From: Rheinheimera salexigens
Lineage (GTDB): Bacteria; Pseudomonadota; Gammaproteobacteria; Enterobacterales; Alteromonadaceae
Direction of reading: 5' to 3'
Assembly: GCF_001752395.1 (NCBI RefSeq)
Contig: NZ_MKEK01000001.1
Coordinates: 2,409,147 to 2,473,146, forward strand
DNA length: 64,000 bases
Both the position numbers and the translations under genes were made by a program. Shown one piece after another: positions 32,271 to 43,446 of the stretch (position 1 is the stretch's first letter; the number at the start of each line of letters is the position of its first letter). The notes under the pieces were generated by a model. That model was not told the DNA's origin and made no database searches. It saw only the letters and a program-made list of their open reading frames with translations.

Positions 32271-35200
32271 TTAGTCTCTAAGATCTTTGATTTTGGCTTT
32301 TGAGAACCAAGCATATAAAACCGGTAACACAAACAAGGTGAGTAACGTTGCAGTAACCAAACCGCCAACAATAACACTCGCCAGTGGTCGTTGAATTTCA
32401 GCGCCAACTCCATTGGACATCAGCATTGGAATTAAACCTAACGCAGAAGTAATGGCGGTCATTAATACTGGACGTAAACGAGATACTGCCCCATCAAAAA
32501 CAGCTTTTGAGGTGTCTATACCATCTTTTACCAGCTGGTTAATGCTTTCTACCATGACTACACCATTAAGCACGGCGACACCAAACAAAGTGATAAAGCC
32601 GACTGAACTTGGCACTGACAAGTATTGACCTGAAATATACAGTGAGAAAATACCACCTATAACGGCCAAGGGTACATTCACTAAAATAAGCATCGCTTGA
32701 CCAACAGAGCCAAAGGCGAAATAAAGTAGCAAGGCAATTAGTGCCAATGATAGAGGCACTACCACTGATAGTCGCTGCTGCGCACGTTGTTGGTTTTCAA
32801 ATTGACCACCAATCACTACAGAATAACCTGCAGGTAAATCTACTTTGCTATCAATAACTGCACGAATGTCGCTAACAACACTTCCCATGTCTCGACCTTG
32901 AACATTGGCTTGAATTACCACGCGTCGCTGTACATCATCACGTCGCACTTGTGGTGGGCCAGATTCAAAACTGACGGTAGCAATATCGCCTAAACGTACC
33001 CAAGCACCCGTAGGTGATTGTATTCTCAGATCTGCAATAGCTTCTTGGTTATCACGGTATTTTTCTTCAATGCGAACATAAATATCATAACGTTCATTAC
33101 CATTGATTATTTGGCCAGCGCTAACGCCACCGATACCGTTTTTAACCACTTCCATGACATCGCCAACTGACAAACTAAAACGTGACAATTGCTGTCTTTT
33201 CGGTTTAATCACTAACTGTGCTTCACCAGCGATTTGCTCTAAGGCTACATCTCTTGCGCCATCAATTTGTTTGATTGCCGCTTCAATTTCTTGACCTTTG
33301 CTCGCCAACATATCTAATTCTGGTCCAAACAATTTAATGGCAAGTTGCGCTTTAACTCCTGACAGTAATTCATCTACACGAGTCGCTATGGGCTGTGAAA
33401 AGTTAAGTAATAACCCTGGGAATTGCTCAAGTTTCTCTTCCATTAAACCTTGTAATTCAACGCGATTTTTGGCACTTGTCCATTCTGAAACAGGTTTTAA
33501 GCCAATGTAAATTTCGATGTTATTAACTGGTTCAGGATCACCGCCGATTTCAGCACGTCCAATTCGACTTAGGGTATATTCAACTTCGGGGAACTCCATT
33601 AACTTTTCTTCAAGAATTGGAGCAACCGACAAGGCTGTTTCTAAACTTGCTGATGGCGCTAATGTTGCTCTTAGGTTAATGGTACCCTCTTCTAATTCTG
33701 GTACAAATTCAGTCCCTATTTGAGGTATTAAAGATGCTGCACCCACAAGTAACAATAATGAAGCAATAATAACTACTTTCGTGTGTTTCATCGCGGCTTT
33801 GAGGCCTTTTCGATAAAGCTTATCTAATGGTTTTAAGACAAAACTTTCTCTTTCTTTAACGCCTTTATTAAACATAAAGGTTGCTAAGGCTGGAACCACA
33901 AACAGTGCCACTAAAATAGCCGAAATAACCGCTAAAATAATACTGATAGCCATCGGCTGGAACAATTTAGCTTCCACTCCTTCAAAGCTAAATAACGGTG
34001 TAAATACCACTAAAATAATAGAGGCAGCAAAAAATACCGGGCGTGCAACTTCTTTTCCTGCTTCTTTTAATCGTAGAGGAATGCCTTCTTTATCATGTTC
34101 TACATCGTGGGGATCAGCATCTGTGCCTAACGTTCTCGCTTGCGCATTTTTGTAATGTGTTGAATCAGGTCTATTAAGGTGTTTGAACATGTTTTCAACC
34201 ATCACAACAGAGCCATCAACCAACATACCAATAGCAACAGCGATACCACCTAACGACATTAAGTTTGCCGATAAACCTATCCAAGACATCACCATTAAGG
34301 CGATAGCGATTGAAATAGGAATTGAAATTAACACTAAAAAGGTTGCGCGTAAGTTCATTAAAAACAGAGCAAGTACGATAGCGATAAATATAAATGCCAG
34401 CGCTAATGCTTGCACTACAGTATCAACTGCTTTAGTAATTAAATCTGCCTGATCGTAGAAAGGTTCAAAACGTACGCCTTCAGGTAGTGCTTGGTTGATC
34501 ATTGGAATACGTGCACTTATACCGTCGATTGTCGCTTTAGTATTTGCGCCCATACGTTTCAATACGATACCTGAAACCACTTCACCTAAGTTTTCAATGT
34601 TACCCTGTGCATCTCTGCGCGTCATAGTAACTGCGCCTTGGCGTATTTCACTACCCAGCGAAACCTTGGCTACATCTTCGATAGTCACCACAGTACCATC
34701 AACCGTTTTAACCGGTACTTGTCTAATATCAGCTAAACCTGCTTCGCCACTATTAAACCAACCTGTGCCACGAATAACTAATTGCTCTTGTCCACGGTTC
34801 ATGTACCAACCGCCAACATTGGCATTGTTGTTATCGAGTGCAGTAACAATATCGTCTTGCGTTAACTCATATGATAATAATTTACTTGGCTCAATGTTGA
34901 CTTGATACTGTCTGACGTTGCCGCCAAAAGATAAGACGTCGGTAACACCATCTACCGGCATAACCAATAACTTTACTATCCAATCGTTCAAGCTCCTTAA
35001 GGTCATAGAATCATAACCAGAATCTTTATCTGCAATTAACAAATACTGAAAAACTTGACCCAAACCTGAGGTGTTAGGTCCCATTGCTGGTGTGCCCACG
35101 CCTTGCGGAATTAACTCTTTTGCCGCTTGTAAACGCTCAAATACTAACTGGCGAGCAAAGTAGATGTCTGTGCCTTCTTTAAAGACAACAGTAACACCCG

Positions 35201-35471
35201 ATAAACCCGTTTTTGAAATAGAGCGTACTTGCTCTACATCAGGCAACGCATACATTACTGCTTCAATGGGATAGGTTATTAACTGCTCTACTTCTTCAGC
35301 GGCTAAGCCCGGTGCTTCAGTATTAACCGCTACCTGAACATTGGTTACATCAGGAAAAGCATCTAAATTTAGTTTTGGGATCACCATAACAGAGCCTGCC
35401 ATAGTAGCAATTAGGGCGATAATTACTAAGAGTCGATTATTGATCGACCAATCAATCATTTTATTAAACAT
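32271..35471 (-). CDS. Second heavy-metal RND pump (CzcA/CusA family)
   Basis: 1,066 residues, complete. Start SINNRLLVIIALIATMAG, FPDVTNVQVAVNTEAPG near residue 40 and GVGAEIQRPLASV near the end are HME-RND hallmarks. Helix 4 reads GIAVAIGMLVDGSVVMVEN: the first acidic residue of the CzcA-type DFG motif is absent, as in CusA-type pumps, so it likely differs in substrate from the pump at 2329-5451. It is the last gene of a czcI-C-B-A operon on the minus strand, 12 bases after the adaptor gene. Confidence 0.92.
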   Translation of the reverse strand: MFNKMIDWSINNRLLVIIALIATMAGSVMVIPKLNLDAFPDVTNVQVAVNTEAPGLAAEEVEQLITYPIEAVMYALPDVEQVRSISKTGLSGVTVVFKEGTDIYFARQLVFERLQAAKELIPQGVGTPAMGPNTSGLGQVFQYLLIADKDSGYDSMTLRSLNDWIVKLLVMPVDGVTDVLSFGGNVRQYQVNIEPSKLLSYELTQDDIVTALDNNNANVGGWYMNRGQEQLVIRGTGWFNSGEAGLADIRQVPVKTVDGTVVTIEDVAKVSLGSEIRQGAVTMTRRDAQGNIENLGEVVSGIVLKRMGANTKATIDGISARIPMINQALPEGVRFEPFYDQADLITKAVDTVVQALALAFIFIAIVLALFLMNLRATFLVLISIPISIAIALMVMSWIGLSANLMSLGGIAVAIGMLVDGSVVMVENMFKHLNRPDSTHYKNAQARTLGTDADPHDVEHDKEGIPLRLKEAGKEVARPVFFAASIILVVFTPLFSFEGVEAKLFQPMAISIILAVISAILVALFVVPALATFMFNKGVKERESFVLKPLDKLYRKGLKAAMKHTKVVIIASLLLLVGAASLIPQIGTEFVPELEEGTINLRATLAPSASLETALSVAPILEEKLMEFPEVEYTLSRIGRAEIGGDPEPVNNIEIYIGLKPVSEWTSAKNRVELQGLMEEKLEQFPGLLLNFSQPIATRVDELLSGVKAQLAIKLFGPELDMLASKGQEIEAAIKQIDGARDVALEQIAGEAQLVIKPKRQQLSRFSLSVGDVMEVVKNGIGGVSAGQIINGNERYDIYVRIEEKYRDNQEAIADLRIQSPTGAWVRLGDIATVSFESGPPQVRRDDVQRRVVIQANVQGRDMGSVVSDIRAVIDSKVDLPAGYSVVIGGQFENQQRAQQRLSVVVPLSLALIALLLYFAFGSVGQAMLILVNVPLAVIGGIFSLYISGQYLSVPSSVGFITLFGVAVLNGVVMVESINQLVKDGIDTSKAVFDGAVSRLRPVLMTAITSALGLIPMLMSNGVGAEIQRPLASVIVGGLVTATLLTLFVLPVLYAWFSKAKIKDLRD

Positions 35472-35483
35472 AATCTTATTCCC

Positions 35484-36830
35484 CTAGTGGCCGTGCGGAT
35501 CAAATCCGCCTTTTGCTATTTCTGACGCAACAAAAAAGGCACCTTTTGTTACCAAACGGGTATTAGGCTCAATACCGATAATTTGACGGTAATTGCCTAA
35601 TGGCTGACCTAATTCAACTTCAACGGCTTTAAATTCACCAGAATGGTCTTCAACAAATACCGTCCAATCACCATCGGCACCACGCATTAATGCTGTTTCT
35701 GGTACTGCCATTACAGGGCTTTGCGTATCAAACTGAAAATTTACATTAACAAACATGCCTGAATGCAAACTGTCATCAGTATTTTCAACCGACAGTCTAA
35801 CGATTCGGGTACGCGTACTTGGATCAATGGTATGTGCTTCTTGAATGACCTTGGCAACATGCACTTGCCCGGCAAACTCAACTTTTGCAATGGTGCCAAT
35901 AGGAAGACTTAATTTTTTATTTGGCGAAACACGCGCTTCAACCCATAAGTCTTTTTCATCAGCCAATACCATGATTTTTTCACCGGCAGGCACACGTTGT
36001 CCTTGAGAGAAATCATCACTTAAAACCACACCAGAGCGCTGAGCGACTAAGGTATATTCACCAAGATTTGATGAGTTGTTTTTTACAATATCTTTAATGG
36101 CTGCTTTGGTTAAACCAAAGGCAGTTAATCGACCATAAGCTGAAATGTAATCTGTTTCACTGGCTATTAGGCGGCTTTCACTGACGGTGCCAAGGCCCAA
36201 TTTTTTAGTTCGTTGCCACTCACTGTAAGCAACACGATATTGTGCTTGTGCTTCGGCCATTGATTCACTAAATAAGGTAACTAAAGACTGACCCTTAGTC
36301 ACATGTTCACCTAAAATAGCATGACGACTGATCACTACCGATTCAGTACGTGAAGAGACAATGTAACTGGTATAACCGTTCGCTTTTATTTCTCCTGGTG
36401 CATAGATACTTTTAGCAAAAATTGCCGGCTTTAAGTTAGTCACTTTGATATTGGCGAGTGCCATTTTTTCTGGACTAAAACTTATGCCTTCTTCATGTTC
36501 TTCTTCAGCTGTTTCTTTACTCGCTGTTTCACTACCATGGTCATGACCGTCATCAGATTTCTCCTCCGCAGCATGGTCGTCTTTGCTTTCATCACTACCA
36601 TGTTCATGACCACTTTCGTCATGCACTTCTTCACTTTCAGAGTCATGATCATGGTCAGTTTTTAATACGATGGATTGCTCTACTGCTGGCGTTTTTTCTA
36701 GAGCGGCATCGTTATATGATAATGCCGTAGTTGACACGACAGCTAAGCCAGTAAATAAACTACTTAGGGTAATGAGTTTTATTTTTTTCACTATTTTATG
36801 AGATGTTTTATCAGTTATTTTATTTTTCAT
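35484..36830 (-). CDS. Periplasmic adaptor of the second RND system
   Basis: About 448 residues from ATG 36830 (GGAATTAAAA upstream; an ATG 24 bases earlier lacks a good site). A membrane anchor or signal (LITLSSLFTGLAVVSTTA) is followed by a His/Asp/Glu-rich stretch (DHDHDSESEEVHDESGHEHG and further repeats to about residue 100), likely metal-binding. The CusB-like core has NGYTSYIVSSRTESVVI and the lipoyl-like hairpin VAQRSGVVLSDDFSQGQRV. Works with the following pump and preceding channel. Confidence 0.9.
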   Translation of the reverse strand: MKNKITDKTSHKIVKKIKLITLSSLFTGLAVVSTTALSYNDAALEKTPAVEQSIVLKTDHDHDSESEEVHDESGHEHGSDESKDDHAAEEKSDDGHDHGSETASKETAEEEHEEGISFSPEKMALANIKVTNLKPAIFAKSIYAPGEIKANGYTSYIVSSRTESVVISRHAILGEHVTKGQSLVTLFSESMAEAQAQYRVAYSEWQRTKKLGLGTVSESRLIASETDYISAYGRLTAFGLTKAAIKDIVKNNSSNLGEYTLVAQRSGVVLSDDFSQGQRVPAGEKIMVLADEKDLWVEARVSPNKKLSLPIGTIAKVEFAGQVHVAKVIQEAHTIDPSTRTRIVRLSVENTDDSLHSGMFVNVNFQFDTQSPVMAVPETALMRGADGDWTVFVEDHSGEFKAVEVELGQPLGNYRQIIGIEPNTRLVTKGAFFVASEIAKGGFDPHGH

Positions 36831-36892
36831 TTTTAATTCCAAATTCTGTAACAATTCACGCTCATCAAGCCGCGTAAAGTGATATAATAGGT

Positions 36893-38131
36893 TTAGTTTA
36901 ATAGCTTAGTTGCCGCATTTAATTGGCCTACATCGAGTAGCCATTGCACTTCGCTTATTTTGAACTGGGCTTGTAATTCAATGCCCGCGTATAAACCTTC
37001 CGCTCTTTGTTGTAATGCCAATAAATAATCCGAGGTATTTAAATCACCTACTTGCCATTGTTTTTGCAATAACTGCGCGCTGTGTTCGCCGCGTCCTTGC
37101 ATTAACTGTTGCCAACGGCCAAGGTATTTTTTATTAGAGATTAGTGAGGCAGTACTTGCCTGTATCAAATACTTTTGCTTACGCATTACTGAACGAAAAT
37201 TTGCTTCTGCGGCGATAGCTTGTTGGTTTTGTGCTTTGGCATTAGCTTGGTAATCATTACGAATATTTAACGGCATAGAAAAAGTAACTCCGACAACATT
37301 ATCGACATCCTTTTTTCCGGCACTAATTCCAATGGTAGGATCGGCTTTGGTTTCAAGCATGGCATATTGAGCTTTACTTTTTTGCATTTGCCACAGTGCT
37401 TGAGAGGCTAATACTTGCGGGTGCTGCGTTAACCACTGCTCAGCTACTTGAAAGTTTGTAACGCCTAAGCCCTGCTCTGGATATGCTTGTGTATCAGGAC
37501 GCCAATCAGGCAACAACTCATTAACCTTGGCTTGAGCTTGTGTTAACTGTGCTTGTATTTGGGCCGTTTTATTAAGCATTTGCGACAAATTCAAGAAAGT
37601 TAACTCAGCATCAACCTGACCAAGATCGCCAGCTTTCTGCCTTTTAGTTACAATTTTAAGCAAGGTTTCTAACTGTTGCTCTTGTTCAAAAGCAAGTGAC
37701 GACTTATCCATGGCAAGTTGCCAATTAATAAGTGCTTTTAAGGCTTGTGCTTTTTTCTGCTCTATCGCATAAGTGAATTGTTTACTGGCCGCCGTTAATA
37801 TTTTATCGCCGATAGCAGCATTAACAGCCTGCTTATCCCACAAGTCAATCGTTTGGCTAATACCAATATTGTAATTATTTCCGTCACCTTCACGCTCGTA
37901 ACCTGTCGATAGTTCTGGGTTGTAAAGTGGTAACTTACTGCCCTGTGCTTTGGAAAATTCAGCATTCATGAGTTCACGTGCTGAGACAATATCAGGGTGT
38001 TTATTGATTTGCCGATCGAGCCAGTCACTCGATAGCGTTGGCTTAGCAAAAGCGAAGCTACTAACAGATAAACTTGCTGAAAAGCCGATAAATAATGCGA
38101 TTCCAGCAGATTTTGCTGAGAAAAATTTCAT
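36893..38131 (-). CDS. Outer membrane channel of the second RND system (CzcC-like)
   Basis: 412 residues with a signal peptide (GIALFIGFSASLSVSSFAFA) and a TolC-fold with two repeats (SDWLDRQINKHPDIVSARELM; VAEQWLTQHPQVLASQALW). Glycine-rich strand GNNYNIGISQTIDLW is typical of CzcC. It is preceded by the CzcI-like gene and followed by the adaptor and pump, an arrangement of one operon. Confidence 0.88.
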   Translation of the reverse strand: MKFFSAKSAGIALFIGFSASLSVSSFAFAKPTLSSDWLDRQINKHPDIVSARELMNAEFSKAQGSKLPLYNPELSTGYEREGDGNNYNIGISQTIDLWDKQAVNAAIGDKILTAASKQFTYAIEQKKAQALKALINWQLAMDKSSLAFEQEQQLETLLKIVTKRQKAGDLGQVDAELTFLNLSQMLNKTAQIQAQLTQAQAKVNELLPDWRPDTQAYPEQGLGVTNFQVAEQWLTQHPQVLASQALWQMQKSKAQYAMLETKADPTIGISAGKKDVDNVVGVTFSMPLNIRNDYQANAKAQNQQAIAAEANFRSVMRKQKYLIQASTASLISNKKYLGRWQQLMQGRGEHSAQLLQKQWQVGDLNTSDYLLALQQRAEGLYAGIELQAQFKISEVQWLLDVGQLNAATKLLN

Positions 38132-38235
38132 AATAATCTCTTAATTTAATAATAAAATGCCGCAACTAAACCAACTAGGCTACATTAAGCGCTAGTTAAG
38201 AATAAATTTGTTACGAATATAGCTTTAAAACTAAA

Positions 38236-38583
38236 TTAAACGATTGGGGGGCGTATAGGTTCTTCAGTGAATATTTTATCTACATGATCAGCATAAAAAT
38301 ATTGATTTGTAATAATAAGTTTAGGGGTCTGTAGTGTAGATTTATTACTGGCAACCCACTGTGTGTGAGTGCCTTGACAGTGACCACAATGATGGCAATC
38401 TTTAATATTATGTTCAGTGTCAGATGATTCATCGAAAAGTTCAATATCATCACTATCATGGGAATGTTCTGTTTGAATATGTAGAGAGTCAAACTGGTGA
38501 CTTTCATTTGAATTAGCCACAGAAGCAAACGACTGCAATGCAATCGATAGTACTACTAACAAACTAATCCAAGTATTTTTCAT
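38236..38583 (-). CDS. CzcI-like small periplasmic metal-binding protein
   Basis: 115 residues: signal peptide (MKNTWISLLVVLSIALQSFA), His/Asp-rich stretch (HIQTEHSHDSDDIELFD) and a Cys/His cluster CHHCGHCQGTHTQW that can bind metal. Small His-rich periplasmic proteins of this layout (CzcI or zinc chaperone-like) often open czcCBA operons and tune their expression. The family match is by layout and position. The next gene, czcC, is about 105 bases downstream. Confidence 0.7.
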   Translation of the reverse strand: MKNTWISLLVVLSIALQSFASVANSNESHQFDSLHIQTEHSHDSDDIELFDESSDTEHNIKDCHHCGHCQGTHTQWVASNKSTLQTPKLIITNQYFYADHVDKIFTEEPIRPPIV

Positions 38584-38752
38584 TTTTACTCTAACATCAA
38601 AATTTTAAAAAACATGGTAGTCAAGAAACCCACTCAAGTCAATCAAATTAAGTAGTTTATACAGGACAATCCACGGCAAGATCATTATAAATTGAACTTC
38701 TAGAACAAGTAGCGATCAGATCAAGGCATTATAATCACCTTGGTCACTTAAT

Positions 38753-39180
38753 ATGAGCGCTACTTTTCTGAAACACTTTGATTCAATTACCGATCCTCGC
38801 ATTGAACGCTGTAAAAAGCATGAACTTATCGATATTCTCCTCTTAGCCATTAGTGCTGTACTCTCCGGCGCAGAAGGATGGGAGGATATTGAAGATTTTG
38901 GGCATCTAAAACTTGATTGGTTAAAAAAATATGGCGCTTTCAAAGAGGGTATCCCAAGACACGACACCATTGCCCGTGTCATTTGTCGGTTAAAATCAGA
39001 TGAAATAGAGCATTCATTTCAATCTTGGATATCATCACTTATTGAAACCACTGGTGCTGATATCATTGCCATTGATGGAAAAACAGCACGTCGTTCATTT
39101 ACAACCAAAGATAGAAAAAGTGCCTTACATACCGTCAGCGCATGGAGCTGCCAACACCAATTAGGGGTTTTGCGCCCATC
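38753..39180 (+). pseudogene. ISAs1-family transposase, 3' truncated
   Basis: About 140 codons of the N-terminal half: FDSITDPRIERCKKHELIDI, SGAEGWEDIEDFG, and IIAIDGKTARRSF with the first catalytic Asp of the DDE fold. Homology stops after SCQHQLGVL, where the sequence switches to unrelated DNA next to a resolvase fragment on the other strand. Inactive remnant; ISAs1 transposases are normally about 370 residues. Confidence 0.85.
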
Positions 39181-39195
39181 CCCTCGAAATTAACC

Positions 39196-39567
39196 TTAGT
39201 CTAAATTTTTAAGCTTTTTTCTAACTCTAATTACCGTACTTCGACTAACTCCAACTGCTTCAGCCGTTTTATTAATACTAAATCCAGCTTCAGTAAACGA
39301 GGCAATCCTATCATGAGCCTCTAAATCAGGCTGACGACCGTGATAAAGTCCCTTTTGCTGTGCTTTTACAATACCTTCTTTTTGCTTACGTTCACGTTCT
39401 CGATATTCTTTATATGCACTGGCCGCTAATATTTCTAACAGCATATTATTAATAGCACTAAGTATTGATCTCATAAAATCATCACTTGGAAAACTGCCAA
39501 ATGTTAAATGACTGGTTGGTAGATCTAAATGTTGTGGTTTAATATTGTTGTAACAACGGTAACTTTA
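39196..39567 (-). pseudogene. Serine resolvase/invertase C-terminal fragment
   Basis: The frame is open from 39567 (YRCYNNIKPQHLDLPTSH...) and matches the part of serine recombinases after the catalytic domain: LPTSHLTFGSFPSDDF, the long helix LEILAASAYKEYRERERKQK and a C-terminal HTH (FSINKTAEAVGVSRSTVIR). The N-terminal catalytic Ser and its surroundings are missing. It is probably left from a transposon (resolvases often accompany mer genes) whose other parts are gone. Confidence 0.8.
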
Positions 39568-39685
39568 CTTATTTAATAGAAGAAAAAACAAAATCAATTA
39601 GCGATGTTTAAACTGGTATTCATTGATGGTCACTTTAATTAGATATAAAGTAAGTAAACAAAAAGTCAGTAAGGTAATTGATAAC

Positions 39686-40078
39686 GTGTCTAAACGAACC
39701 ATAAGTATGTTGGCTAAAGAACTGAGTGTAAATGTCGAAACAATTCGCTTTTATGAACGCAAAGGCTTAATTAAACAACCACCAAAGCCTATGCAGGGCT
39801 ATAGACATTACCCGAAAGAAACGGTAAATAGAATACATTTTATCAAGCGTTCTCAAGAATTAGGTTTTACGCTAAATGAGATTGAAGGGTTACTTGCGTT
39901 AAACGATAGTCCATGTAGTAAAGTACAAGAATTAGCTAATAAAAAACTGATCGCAGTACAAAAAAAGATGGCTGACTTGTTGTTGTTAGAACACGCTTTG
40001 GAAGAACATTTAGGACAATGCCAAAATAATGATGACGATAGCCACTGCCCAATAATTGATTCGTTGCAACCGAAGTAA
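39686..40078 (+). CDS. merR: MerR, mercury-responsive regulator
   Basis: About 130 residues from the GTG at 39686; an ATG at 39623 would add 21 Lys/Val-rich residues and cannot be excluded. HTH (ISMLAKELSVNVETIRFYERKGL), and three Cys at the MerR Hg(II) positions: SPCSKVQELANKKL and GQCQNNDDDSHCPII. It represses and, with Hg(II), activates the mer promoter by untwisting a long spacer. Transcribed in the same direction as merTPCA, unlike Tn21 where it is divergent. Confidence 0.9.
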   Translation: MSKRTISMLAKELSVNVETIRFYERKGLIKQPPKPMQGYRHYPKETVNRIHFIKRSQELGFTLNEIEGLLALNDSPCSKVQELANKKLIAVQKKMADLLLLEHALEEHLGQCQNNDDDSHCPIIDSLQPK

Positions 40079-40209
40079 ATGATTTACTTAACTACCATTT
40101 CCCACTAAAACAGCATATCCAATTTTACTTCTGCGCCTTAATTCAAGTTAGCTTATTCCCCGTATCTGTCGTAGCAGATTATCAAAGATAAATTTTTTAT
40201 AAATCACCC

Positions 40210-40241
40210 TTGACTCCGTACTTAGGTACATGCAATACACT
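40210..40241 (+). promoter_or_regulatory. mer promoter/operator
   Basis: TTGACTCCGTACTTAGGTAC carries a -35 box and the MerR half-site dyad CCGTAC/GGTAC; a -10-like ATACAC/TACACT lies 19-20 bases after the -35, the over-long spacer that MerR activators need. Confidence 0.8.
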
Positions 40242-40268
40242 TGCATTATCACTTAATGAGGTATCTAT

Positions 40269-40616
40269 ATGAATCAAAAAGAATCAAACCTTCCAATGAT
40301 AGGAGGCATCATAGCAGCATTAGGCGCAGGCGTATGCTGTGTAGGTCCTTTGCTCCTGTTATTACTTGGGGTAAGTGGCTCATGGATTGGTAATTTAACT
40401 GCATTTGAACCCTATAGGCCATTATTTATCGCATTTGTAGTGTTGTTGTTTGGTTACTCAGGTTGGAAAATTTACCGTCCTGTAGAAGAGTGTGAGCCGG
40501 GAACGGCCTGTGCAATTCCTAAGAAACAGCAACAACGAAAAGTCATTTTCTGGCTGAGCGCTATAGTTGCGACAATTTTAGTGACCAGTAATTATTGGAT
40601 ACTTTTGTTTGCTTAA
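40269..40616 (+). CDS. merT: MerT, mercuric ion transporter
   Basis: 115 residues, three membrane helices. The Cys pair in helix 1 (GAGVCCVGPLLLL) and the second pair in the cytoplasmic loop (EECEPGTACAIP) are the MerT Hg(II) relay sites. It takes Hg(II) from MerP and passes it inward to MerA. First gene of merTPCA. Confidence 0.93.
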   Translation: MNQKESNLPMIGGIIAALGAGVCCVGPLLLLLLGVSGSWIGNLTAFEPYRPLFIAFVVLLFGYSGWKIYRPVEECEPGTACAIPKKQQQRKVIFWLSAIVATILVTSNYWILLFA

Positions 40617-40662
40617 TATACAGATCAAGAAATTTATAACATTTTAAAATTTGGAGCTAATT

Positions 40663-40947
40663 ATGAAAAAATTATTATTAACCGCACTGCTTTCACTTTC
40701 TAGTTTTGGTGCTTTTGCTGAAGTAAAAACAGTTACACTGGAAGTGCCAACGATGAACTGTGCGACATGTCCAATCACAGTTAAAAAGTCATTAGAAAAT
40801 GTTGATGGCGTTGAAAATGCGAAAGTTACCTACAAGCCTAAGCTAGCTGTTGTTTCTTTTGATGACACTAAAACCAACATCAATGCATTAATTGCAGCGA
40901 CTACCAACGCTGGCTACCCTTCAAATTTAAAAAGTGAAAATAAGTAA
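40663..40947 (+). CDS. merP: MerP, periplasmic mercury-binding protein
   Basis: 94 residues from ATG 40663 (TTGGAGCTAATT upstream; an ATG-like start 12 bases earlier gives no better site). Signal peptide MKKLLLTALLSLSSFGAFA and an HMA domain with the metal site PTMNCATCPITVKKSL (Cys-x-x-Cys). It captures Hg(II) in the periplasm for MerT. Its stop overlaps the merC start. Confidence 0.93.
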   Translation: MKKLLLTALLSLSSFGAFAEVKTVTLEVPTMNCATCPITVKKSLENVDGVENAKVTYKPKLAVVSFDDTKTNINALIAATTNAGYPSNLKSENK

Positions 40948-41366
40948 TGTTTAGCCCCTTAGAACTAGTTACGCGTATCGGAGATAAAGCAGGCTCTATA
41001 GGTGCACTTGTTTCGGCAATGGGATGCGCCATGTGTTTTCCCGCGATAGCTAGTCTTGGTGCGGCAATTGGGATGGGATTTCTTAGTCAGTGGGAAGGGG
41101 TATTTATCAATACGTTGTTACCACTGTTTGCAGTATTAGCGCTGGCAATGAATATCTTAGGCTGGTTTAGCCATCGTCAATGGCACCGTAGTTTTATCGG
41201 TTCAATTGGCCCCATTTTGGTTTTACTCTCTTTATACCCTTGGTTCCAGTACGGGTGGAGTTCATACGTTACTTATACGGGGCTAGGACTAATGGTTGCT
41301 GTATCAATTTGGGACATGGTTTCTCCTGCGAATAAACACTGTGATGATGAAACTTGTACCGCTTAA
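40947..41366 (+). CDS. merC: MerC, mercury transport protein
   Basis: 139 residues, four membrane helices. SAMGCAMCFPAIASLGAAIG holds the Cys pair of the first helix; a C-terminal CDDETCTA pair matches the cytoplasmic Cys of MerC. It is an alternative Hg(II) importer to MerT. Start overlaps the merP stop by one base. Confidence 0.93.
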   Translation: MFSPLELVTRIGDKAGSIGALVSAMGCAMCFPAIASLGAAIGMGFLSQWEGVFINTLLPLFAVLALAMNILGWFSHRQWHRSFIGSIGPILVLLSLYPWFQYGWSSYVTYTGLGLMVAVSIWDMVSPANKHCDDETCTA

Positions 41367-41383
41367 CTTTTTAAGAGGAATAA

Positions 41384-42826
<1,443 letters not shown>

Positions 42827-42855
42827 TCATTTAACGGTAATGTACTTACAGAAAT

Positions 42856-42913
42856 GTTAATGGAGTGCCAATTGATTGAATGTAATCAAGATATCTTAAG
42901 GCATTCCATTAAC
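42856..42913. repeat. Inverted repeat after merA
   Basis: GTTAATGGAGTGCC and GGCATTCCATTAAC pair with one mismatch over 14 bp, 30-base spacer. It lies between merA and the MerD-like gene and could be an RNA hairpin or a regulatory site. Confidence 0.6.
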
Positions 42914-42939
42914 AACACAAATTGGAAGCATGCTAAATC

Positions 42940-43263
42940 ATGATTAAATCTAAGGTTGAAAACATTCCTGTTGGTGAAGTCAGTTTTTTGACAGAGATAC
43001 CTGACATCAATAAGTTCATTAGTAGTGATGATGCGTTGGATTTTCCTTTGAGTATTTCTCAACTGGCACTAGCTGCACAAACATCTGTCCATACGGTAAG
43101 AAATTATGTTCTTGAGAACTTAGTACACTGCGAAGAAAAAACTAAGTCAGGCCATTCACTTTACGGCTTATGTGCATTAAAGAGATTAAATTTCATGCTG
43201 TTCCTTCGCAATACGTCTGAATCTTCGAAACATTACCAAAGAAATAGGATATCTAACAGATAA
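42940..43263 (+). CDS. MerD-like protein, C-terminally short
   Basis: 107 residues. After 35 residues of unique N-terminus, FPLSISQLALAAQTSVHTVRNYVLENLVH and GHSLYGLCALKRLNFML match the MerR-superfamily HTH in MerD form (MerD: [22 protein letters not shown]). The dimer helix expected after this is replaced by SSKHYQRNRISNR and a stop, so the gene may be frameshifted or truncated near 43215. MerD normally competes with MerR at the mer operator to switch the operon off. Its place after merA fits. Confidence 0.6.
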   Translation: MIKSKVENIPVGEVSFLTEIPDINKFISSDDALDFPLSISQLALAAQTSVHTVRNYVLENLVHCEEKTKSGHSLYGLCALKRLNFMLFLRNTSESSKHYQRNRISNR

Positions 43264-43282
43264 AACTTAAAGAGATAAAGCT

Positions 43283-43339
43283 TGGTGCCTAGGGCCGGAC
43301 TCGAACCGGCACGTTATTTCTAACGGTGGATTTTGAATG
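43283..43339 (-). other. tRNA-Leu 3' fragment (probable attachment site)
   Basis: On the minus strand this is the 3' part of a tRNA-Leu: anticodon loop TTCAAAATCC (anticodon CAA), variable arm, T arm GGTTCGAGTCC and acceptor end GGCACCA. The D arm and 5' acceptor strand are missing, so it is not a working tRNA. Such 3' fragments are left at the edge of elements integrated in leuX-type tRNA genes; integrases follow at once. Confidence 0.8.
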
Positions 43340-43446
43340 AACTTCATATACCTTCATGTTGCTGCAAAATCAGCAGCTTACGCTCTCAACAAGGCAAACT
43401 TTGCAAAAACTTTGCAAAATGAGAGCGCCGAACATGGAGCTCAACA

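Noticed and set aside
43283-43339. Complete tRNA-Leu gene
   Set aside because: Only the 3' part is present; sequence beyond the anticodon loop does not form a D arm or acceptor strand.
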